DNA of 12,661 nucleotides. Origin: Flavobacteriales bacterium UBA1959 (GTDB lineage Bacteria > Bacteroidota > Bacteroidia > Flavobacteriales_D > Sanyastnellaceae). The notes under the pieces were generated by a model. That model was not told the DNA's origin. It searched no databases and worked only from the letters and a program-made list of their open reading frames with translations. The position numbers were made by a program, and so were the translations under genes. Below, piece by piece: positions 7,725 to 12,661 of the stretch (its first letter is position 1; every line of letters begins with the position of its first letter). The stretch is taken from positions 1,675 through 14,335 of the forward strand of contig DDEH01000111.1 in assembly GCA_002336085.1 (NCBI GenBank), read 5' to 3'.

Positions 7725-7762
7725 GTGCCAAAGATGAGACAACATCGTAAATTTGCCACATG
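7722..7762. repeat. Imperfect 11-bp inverted repeat spanning the divergent starts of symporter and recR
   Basis: The left arm CATGTGCCAAA (7722-7732) and right arm TTTGCCACATG (7752-7762) are complementary with one mismatch and are 19 bases apart. Each arm contains the preferred ATG of its gene: symporter ATG 7724 on minus, recR ATG 7760 on plus. Each gene therefore has TTTG, four bases, then ATG. It may be a regulator site or two mirror-image promoters. Confidence 0.5.
7748..7755 (+). promoter_or_regulatory. Candidate -7 promoter element for recR
   Basis: TAAATTTG is an exact match to the Bacteroidota -7 consensus TAnnTTTG. It ends only four bases before the recR ATG at 7760, so transcription would start at or very near the start codon and give a leaderless message. 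There is no recognisable TTG at the -33 position. The mirror-image minus-strand sequence CATCTTTG (7738 to 7731) matches the same consensus at all but its first base, ahead of symporter ATG 7724. Confidence 0.4.
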
Positions 7763-8374
7763 GAACTTCCCTCGCGACTTATTGAGGCTGCCGTGGATCA
7801 AATGGCATCATTGCCGGGGATCGGTCGAAAGACTGCATTGCGATTGGTTTTAAATCTATTGCGTCGATCTGACGAGCAGGTCGAGTCCTTTTCGGAATCG
7901 TTTCAATTGATGCGGAAAGGTGTGCGAGGATGCGCTACGTGCCACAACCTCACAGAATCCGATCGATGCTCCATTTGCGTCAATCCGATGCGCAAGGAAA
8001 ACCTTGTTTGTGTGGTGGAGGACTTGCGTGATTTACTGGCCATAGAAGCGACTGGGCAATTTCTAGGCCGTTATCATGTTCTGGGGGGAATTATAAGCCC
8101 TATGGAGGGGGTAGGACCCAATGACTTAAACATTGAATCTCTTGTCATACGGGCGGAAAAAATTGCGGCAGAGGAAGACGGCGAAATCATTTTTGCGCTC
8201 CCTGCTACGATGGAGGGCGAAACGACAGCTTTTTATTTGTTTCGAAAATTGTCATCGTTTAACCTGCAAGTCACCTCGATTGCTCGTGGAATAGCAGTAG
8301 GTGAGGATTTGCAGCATGCCGATGAGGCGACATTGGTGCAGAGTTTGCGGCAACGATTGCCATACTCAAAATGA
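7760..8374 (+). CDS. recR: Recombination mediator protein RecR
   Basis: Cytoplasmic DNA-repair protein that acts with RecO (and RecF) to load RecA onto single-stranded gaps. The 204 residues match the family's length. Domains in order are a helix-hairpin-helix with LPGIGRKTA (18-26), a four-cysteine zinc finger with C58, C61, C70 and C73, a Toprim domain starting VCVVEDLRDLLAIE (83-96) and running through LGGIISPMEGVGP (108-120) and ALPATMEGETTAFY (146-159), and the C-terminal conserved block ARGIAVGEDLQHADEATL (175-192). No disruption is visible. ATG 7760 is right because the conserved N-terminus (LIEAAVDQMASLPG) follows immediately. It is the first gene of the plus-strand run and diverges from the symporter; the next gene starts 57 bp after its stop. 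Confidence 0.97.
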   Translation: MELPSRLIEAAVDQMASLPGIGRKTALRLVLNLLRRSDEQVESFSESFQLMRKGVRGCATCHNLTESDRCSICVNPMRKENLVCVVEDLRDLLAIEATGQFLGRYHVLGGIISPMEGVGPNDLNIESLVIRAEKIAAEEDGEIIFALPATMEGETTAFYLFRKLSSFNLQVTSIARGIAVGEDLQHADEATLVQSLRQRLPYSK

Positions 8375-8431
8375 TGCGTTTCTTTTATGCATAGAAGAGG
8401 CTGCCGATTGGTTTCGCTTTAAATTCACGGC

Positions 8432-10402
8432 GTGGATGTATCCATCGTCATCGTCAATTACAATGTTGAGCACTTTTTGTCGCAGTGCCTATTGTCAGTT
8501 CGCGCCAGTGTCCGTGAGTTAGAACTCAAGGGCTACGAGGCAGAGGTATGGGTCGTGGACAATCGTTCTGTGGATGGCAGTTGCGAAATGGTGCGGAACC
8601 AGTTTCCTGAAGTGCATCTTTTGGCGCTGGATGAAAATGTCGGTTTTTCCAAAGGGAACAATCGCGCCATAGAACGATGTCACGGCCGCTGGATTCTGCT
8701 GCTCAATCCCGATACGGTAGTGCCTGAGGACGCACTTAGTAAGTGTCTGGATTACGCAGATCAACATCCTAAGCTAGGCGGGATGGGCGTGCCTATGGTC
8801 GATGGAATGGGGCGTTACTTGCCGGAATCCAAGCGCGGTATGCCCACGCCATGGGCTGCATTCTGTAAGATTTCTGGAGTGTACAAATTGTCGCCTAAGT
8901 CGTCCAATTTGAATCAATATTACTTGGGGCATCTGAGTTCTGATGAGAATCATCAAATTGAAATATTGAGCGGCGCATTTATGTGGATGCGGAAGAGCGC
9001 TTTGGATGAGGTAGGGCTGTTGGATGAATCATACTTCATGTACGGAGAGGACATTGATCTTAGTTGGCGTTTGCTGCAGGGGGGATGGGAAAATCATTTT
9101 TTCGCGAGCACGTCAATCATTCACTACAAAGGAGAAAGCACAAAGAAAGGATCGTTGAATTACGTCTTGGTCTTTTACAAGGCCATGCAGATTTTTGCTC
9201 GAACGCACTTTTCAGGCGGACAAGTGCGCGCTTTGTTGTTGCTGATTCAATTGGCAATCTATGTCCGAGCGGCTCTGGCCATCGGCGCGCGTGCCTTTCG
9301 GATGATTCAATTGCCTGCGGTTGAATTTGGTATTTTCTGGTCAGCGCTGCTCGTCTTTTTAAAACAATACGGAGGATTTAAAGGCATTCTATACGATTGG
9401 AATTGGGCAGTGCCGGCCACGGGTATTTATGCCGCATTGTGGCTCTTGGCCATAAAGTTCCAAGGAGGGTACGATCGGCCTTGGAAGTCCATGGCGGTTG
9501 CCAAAGGTGTTTTTACAGGTGCTTTGGTACTGCTGGCAGGCTACGGTCTGCTGCCGGAAAATATGCGATTCAGCCGTGCAATTTTGTTGTTTGGTGCATT
9601 GGCATTGCCGTTAATCATAGCTGGCGTGCGCTGGCGTTGGGACAAAGGGCGCGGGTGGAGCGGGAATGGCCAGCGGCGCAGGTTGTTTATATCCAATCCT
9701 GACGAGCTTCAAGCGACGGTGAATTTAATTTCAGAGCACGAAACGGAATCGATTCATTTGCCAAAGACCGTATCTGCACTCTATCCAGGTAATCGGAGTG
9801 AAGGAGGAGACAGCGGCTCAATGAAGGGCGCAAAGTACCTCGGAGGCTTGAGTGATTTGAATGAGGTTATTCGTATTTATCGATTTAACGAGGTCATCCT
9901 TAGTGGGCGGGAATTATCGGCCTCGCAAATTATTGCTGCTATGACTGGAGTAGCCAATGCGGATATTCAATTTCGTATTGCATGGACGGAGGGGGGCAAT
10001 GTAGTGGGTGCTGGAGGTCCTGAACTGGGGTCCATATCCGATTGGCCGAGGGCCATTCATCGTCCCCGTGCAAAACGAGTGAAGCGTACATTTGACGTGG
10101 CTTTGGCTTTGGCGGTTATGGTAATGAGTCCGATATTTATTGTCATAGGGCGATCAGGATGGCCGATATCCGCAGCGAGCGTATTCGTGGGAAAGCGAAC
10201 GTGGGTAGGTATTCCCGTTGATTTCTCCAACGATTCAAAGCTTCAGAAATTTGTTTTTTCGCGTTCCAACTCCGATTCGAGTCGCGCGAGGCAAAGAACG
10301 CTTTTAGCGTATGTTCGCGATTATAGATGGTCGGTTGACCTTGGAGTCATCCGCGAAGCCTTAATTTCGCACCGCGCAATACATCGCCATGGCAATAATT
10401 GA
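8432..10402 (+). CDS. Family 2 glycosyltransferase fused to membrane helices and a degenerate sugar-phosphate-transferase-like tail
   Basis: Predicted inner-membrane enzyme that adds a sugar to a surface-polysaccharide or lipid-linked acceptor. Residues 1 to about 260 form a GT-A domain: VSIVIVNYN (3-11), DNRSVDGS (43-50), NVGFSKGNN (69-77), LLLNPDT (89-95) with D94 as part of the metal site, and GEDIDLSW (205-212) with the likely catalytic acid. This resembles rhamnosyltransferase-type GT2 proteins. About five hydrophobic segments follow (near 265-287, 298-313, 325-342, 356-373, 381-399). Residues about 464-515 (YLGGLSDLNEVIRIYRFNEV and after) resemble the nucleotide-binding-like domain ahead of polyprenyl phosphoglycosyltransferases, and KRVKRTFDVALALAVMVMSP (548-567) resembles their membrane hairpin, but the catalytic region is missing. 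The start must be GTG 8432: a stop codon (8420-8422) lies four codons upstream and conserved sequence starts at residue 3. The last 14 bases overlap the E2 gene. The sugar and acceptor are unknown. Confidence 0.88.
   Translation: MDVSIVIVNYNVEHFLSQCLLSVRASVRELELKGYEAEVWVVDNRSVDGSCEMVRNQFPEVHLLALDENVGFSKGNNRAIERCHGRWILLLNPDTVVPEDALSKCLDYADQHPKLGGMGVPMVDGMGRYLPESKRGMPTPWAAFCKISGVYKLSPKSSNLNQYYLGHLSSDENHQIEILSGAFMWMRKSALDEVGLLDESYFMYGEDIDLSWRLLQGGWENHFFASTSIIHYKGESTKKGSLNYVLVFYKAMQIFARTHFSGGQVRALLLLIQLAIYVRAALAIGARAFRMIQLPAVEFGIFWSALLVFLKQYGGFKGILYDWNWAVPATGIYAALWLLAIKFQGGYDRPWKSMAVAKGVFTGALVLLAGYGLLPENMRFSRAILLFGALALPLIIAGVRWRWDKGRGWSGNGQRRRLFISNPDELQATVNLISEHETESIHLPKTVSALYPGNRSEGGDSGSMKGAKYLGGLSDLNEVIRIYRFNEVILSGRELSASQIIAAMTGVANADIQFRIAWTEGGNVVGAGGPELGSISDWPRAIHRPRAKRVKRTFDVALALAVMVMSPIFIVIGRSGWPISAASVFVGKRTWVGIPVDFSNDSKLQKFVFSRSNSDSSRARQRTLLAYVRDYRWSVDLGVIREALISHRAIHRHGNN
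10341..10369 (+). promoter_or_regulatory. Weak candidate promoter for the E2-exonuclease pair
   Basis: TTG (10341-10343), an 18-base spacer, then TAATTTCG (10362-10369), one mismatch from the Bacteroidota -7 consensus TAnnTTTG. It lies in the end of the glycosyltransferase gene, about 20 bases before the E2 ATG. It could give the E2 gene expression independent of recR, but one-mismatch matches arise easily by chance. Confidence 0.22.
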
Positions 10403-11807
10403 GATTCTCCTACCCAAGATGGGTGAAAGCGTAGCTGAAGCTACCATCACCAAATTTGTAACCCAACCAGGCGAACGAGCTGAGGCCGATGAGCCGCTCG
10501 TTGAAATTGCGACTGATAAGGTCGATAGCGAGGTTCCGGCTCCCGAAGATGGCACACTGTTAGAATGGTTAGTAGCCGAGGGTGACACTGTGGCAGTTGG
10601 TCAAGCCATTGCTCGTTTTCAAGTGGAAGCAGAAGGAACCGATGCGACAAAGGTTGCCGCACATGCCAAGGAATCTTCACCGATAATTCCGGCAATGCCT
10701 GAGTCTGCACCCGTGGCTGCGCCCGTGGCTGCGCCTGCTCCTTCGCCTTCGCCTGTCCCTGCTCATGTGGCGTCATCTCAGGCTGCGAAAGCTCCAATTC
10801 CCGCTCCGAACGTTTTGGAAACACTGCAAGCGCCATTGTCTGAATTGCCACCTCGATTGGGTGCTTCGGGTAGATTTTACTCGCCATTGGTTAGAAGCAT
10901 TGCGCAATCTGAAGGGGTATCTGCTATTGAGCTTGAGACAATTCCAGGGTCAGGATCAGAGGGAAGAGTGACCAAAACAGACATCCTCAAGCACGTAGCG
11001 AATCGGGGTGCGACTTCTGTAGCACCTGCGCCTGCAAGTGCGGTGTCAGCCCAAGTCCCTCTTGTGAAAACGTCTCCAGCCATCTCGGTTTCAGGTGGTG
11101 ATGAAATTGTGGAAATGGATCGCATGCGAAAAATGATCGCAGATCACATGGTTCGTTCGGTGCAAACCAGCCCCCACGTCACAAGTTTTGTTGAAGCCGA
11201 CGTTACTCGGATGGTTGAATGGCGGAAAAGGAACAAAACCGCCTTTGAGGCCGCACATGGAACGAAACTTACGTTTACGCCATTGATAGCAGAGGCCATC
11301 GTCAAGGCAATCCGAGACTATCCAGGAGTGAACGCGAGTGTGGATGGTGATCGAATTGTGATCAAAAAGCAAATAAATCTTGGCATGGCTGCGGCATTGC
11401 CTTCTGGTAATTTGATAGTTCCTGTGATTCGCAATGCAGATCAGCTGAGTTTGGTAGGATTGGCAAATCAAGTCAATGACCTCGCCAACCGCGCGAGAAC
11501 GGGCAAGTTGAAGCCCGATGATACGGCAGGAGGAACCTATACAATGTCTAACGTTGGGACCTTTGGCAACGTTATGGGCACTCCCATCATCAATCAGCCG
11601 CAAGTAGCTATTTTGGCATTGGGTGCGATTCGTAAAAAACCTGCAGTGATTGAAACTCCCGAAGGAGATGTCATTGGCGTTCGTCAGATGATGTTCTTGA
11701 GCCATAGCTATGATCATCGTGTTGTCGATGGCATGCTTGGAGGGAGTTTTGTTCGACGAGTTGCGGACTACTTGGAAGGATTTGACCTAGATCGACCAAT
11801 CGTATGA
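10389..11807 (+). CDS. Dihydrolipoyl acyltransferase, E2 subunit of a 2-oxo-acid dehydrogenase complex
   Basis: Core subunit that carries acyl groups on a lipoyl arm and transfers them to CoA. Domains in order are one lipoyl domain (about 2-79) with attachment lysine K44 in ATDKVDSEVP, an Ala/Pro-rich linker (about 95-150), a peripheral-subunit-binding domain (about 163-203, SPLVRSIAQSEGVSAIEL then GSGSEGRVTKTDIL), a second linker (about 205-235) and the catalytic domain (about 238-470). The catalytic motif YDHRVVDG is at 441-448, with H443 and D447. The 472 residues are a normal length. The single lipoyl domain and overall style suggest a branched-chain 2-oxo-acid dehydrogenase or a general Bacteroidota E2, but E2 substrate specificity cannot be settled by eye and no E1 or E3 gene lies nearby. 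It begins 14 bp inside the glycosyltransferase gene, and its stop overlaps the exonuclease start as ATGA. Confidence 0.94.
   Translation: MAIIEILLPKMGESVAEATITKFVTQPGERAEADEPLVEIATDKVDSEVPAPEDGTLLEWLVAEGDTVAVGQAIARFQVEAEGTDATKVAAHAKESSPIIPAMPESAPVAAPVAAPAPSPSPVPAHVASSQAAKAPIPAPNVLETLQAPLSELPPRLGASGRFYSPLVRSIAQSEGVSAIELETIPGSGSEGRVTKTDILKHVANRGATSVAPAPASAVSAQVPLVKTSPAISVSGGDEIVEMDRMRKMIADHMVRSVQTSPHVTSFVEADVTRMVEWRKRNKTAFEAAHGTKLTFTPLIAEAIVKAIRDYPGVNASVDGDRIVIKKQINLGMAAALPSGNLIVPVIRNADQLSLVGLANQVNDLANRARTGKLKPDDTAGGTYTMSNVGTFGNVMGTPIINQPQVAILALGAIRKKPAVIETPEGDVIGVRQMMFLSHSYDHRVVDGMLGGSFVRRVADYLEGFDLDRPIV
10710..10733 (+). repeat. Tandem 12-bp repeat in the E2 inter-domain linker
   Basis: Two perfect copies of CCCGTGGCTGCG encode P-V-A-A twice (residues 108-115) in the flexible linker after the lipoyl domain. 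Short Pro/Ser-coding repeats follow (CTTCGC units near 10740-10752). Ala/Pro linkers of this family vary in length, and this looks like a recent in-frame duplication. Confidence 0.7.
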
Positions 11808-12649
11808 AAAAGATGGATTTGAGTGTACTAAAGCTGAAGAAGCCACTGGTCATTTTTGACTTGGAGACGACCGGGACAGACCTGTCCAAGGACCGCATTG
11901 TAGAAATTGCCATGATCAAGGTGCATCCTGATGGCACCATTGAAAAGAAGCCGGAAGCACGAGGAGAAGCACATCGCTTGTTAATCCATCCAGGTATTCC
12001 CATTCCGTTGGAAAGCAGCTTAATCCATGGGATTTATGATGCCGACGTTGAAGGACGACCAAACTTTAAGCAGTTTTCCAAGAGCATGTCTGATTTTTTG
12101 GAAGGATGTGATTTGGGTGGATACAACTCCAACCGATTTGATGTTCCTTTTCTGGCCGAAGAGTTTTTGCGCAGTGGAGTTGACTTTGACCTTGAAGGTC
12201 GCAACTTGATAGATGTGCAGAATATTTTTCACATCATGGAACAGCGGACCTTGAGAGCGGCTTATCGTTTTTATTGTGGAAAAGAATTGGAAGGAGCTCA
12301 CGAGGCATTGCCAGATACGGAGGCTACCCTTGATGTTCTTTTAGCCCAATTGGCGAAATACCCTACCACCACGGTTCCAATTTCTGAAGATGAGACTGTA
12401 GGGCCCGTTCCAATAGATATGGATGAGCTTCATGAGTTTTGCCAACGCCAGCGTTTCGCGGATTTAGCGGGTCGCTTTGTGTATGATGATTCCAATGAAG
12501 TTTTGTTCAATTTTGGACAACACAAAGGCAAAATGGTAACGGACATCCTTCGGTCCAATCCAGGATACTTTGGTTGGATGATGGGCGCTGACTTTCCCGA
12601 GTATACCAAAAAGGTACTGCGTCGCATTCATGAGCAAATGAATGCATAA
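11804..12649 (+). CDS. DEDDh-family 3'-5' exonuclease with ExoX-like C-terminal domain
   Basis: Predicted cytoplasmic DNA exonuclease of the DnaQ/RNase T superfamily. The catalytic set is complete: D19 and E21 in FDLETTG (18-24), D113 in YNSNRFDVPFL (107-117), H166 in GAHEALPD and D171 in PDTEAT. A linker (about 186-232) leads to a C-terminal module FNFGQHKGK (235-243) with NPGYFGWMM (252-260). This resembles the tail of exodeoxyribonuclease X-type proteins rather than the tau-binding tail of the Pol III epsilon subunit, so a repair or processing exonuclease is likelier than the replicative proofreader. It is 281 residues and intact. ATG 11804 overlaps the E2 stop as ATGA; an in-frame ATG at 11813 would remove only three residues. 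The stop at 12647-12649 leaves 12 bases to the window end. Confidence 0.92.
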   Translation: MKKMDLSVLKLKKPLVIFDLETTGTDLSKDRIVEIAMIKVHPDGTIEKKPEARGEAHRLLIHPGIPIPLESSLIHGIYDADVEGRPNFKQFSKSMSDFLEGCDLGGYNSNRFDVPFLAEEFLRSGVDFDLEGRNLIDVQNIFHIMEQRTLRAAYRFYCGKELEGAHEALPDTEATLDVLLAQLAKYPTTTVPISEDETVGPVPIDMDELHEFCQRQRFADLAGRFVYDDSNEVLFNFGQHKGKMVTDILRSNPGYFGWMMGADFPEYTKKVLRRIHEQMNA

Positions 12650-12661
12650 CCCCGCAACAAA

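Noticed and set aside
9821..10402. Frameshift or gene-fusion error as the cause of the odd glycosyltransferase C-terminus
   Set aside because: The frame is open throughout, keeps family-like blocks on both sides of the missing core and ends in a neat overlap with the next gene, so an old in-frame deletion is likelier than a sequencing error.
11091..11717. 208-codon open frame antisense to the E2 catalytic domain
   Set aside because: It lies fully opposite an unmistakable E2 domain, shows no recognisable motif and reads as the reverse shadow of a coding sequence.
1..12661. CRISPR array, tRNA/rRNA genes, insertion sequences, toxin-antitoxin or phage-defence genes
   Set aside because: Looked for and not seen: no regularly spaced repeats, no RNA-gene signatures, no transposase or defence-type domains, and intergenic space is too small.

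Overview
The window looks like an ordinary core-genome stretch of a Bacteroidota chromosome, most likely a Flavobacteriales-type organism. The base composition is moderate (about half G+C by eye). Supporting signs are the AroA subtype with an E-S-G-L active-site loop, a roughly 600-residue TrkH-like protein with an N-terminal membrane extension, matches to the Bacteroidota -7 promoter element TAnnTTTG, and the lack of strong Shine-Dalgarno sequences. The assignment below phylum level is inference. Ten complete protein genes fill almost all of the sequence. No intergenic gap exceeds about 85 bp, and I see no tRNA, rRNA, CRISPR array, insertion sequence or phage gene.

Left half (about 1-7724), all on the minus strand. 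A sodium:solute symporter gene is followed, after a short gap with a candidate promoter and a perfect 7-bp dyad, by a compact run of five genes: class I aspartate-type aminotransferase, PfkB-family heptose-phosphate kinase (rfaE1/hldA-like), TrkH/KtrB-like potassium transporter, demethylmenaquinone methyltransferase (ubiE/menG) and EPSP synthase (aroA). Spacings are 23 bp, an ATGA overlap, 9 bp and an ATGA overlap, so an operon is likely. A further ATGA at the AroA stop hints at another gene running off the left edge. The operon mixes amino-acid/aromatic metabolism (aminotransferase, AroA), quinone maturation (MenG, whose quinone derives from chorismate), a surface-sugar kinase and K+ uptake.

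Centre (7722-7762). The symporter and recR are divergent, and their start codons lie at the two ends of an 11-bp inverted repeat with one mismatch. Each arm carries TTTG four bases before its ATG. This looks like twin, nearly leaderless promoters or an operator.

Right half (7760-12649), all on the plus strand: recR (recombinational repair), a large membrane glycosyltransferase with a remnant of a sugar-phosphate transferase at its C-terminus, a lipoyl-bearing 2-oxo-acid dehydrogenase E2 subunit (overlapping the glycosyltransferase by 14 bp), and a DEDDh exonuclease with an ExoX-like tail (ATGA overlap with E2). These four share a strand and are probably largely co-transcribed, although their functions are unrelated.

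The most unusual items are the glycosyltransferase/degenerate phosphoglycosyltransferase fusion, the symmetric divergent start region, the extra N-terminal membrane domain of the TrkH protein, and natural Leu residues in AroA at the two positions altered in the glyphosate-tolerant TIPS enzyme. I found no convincing wholly new multi-gene system.
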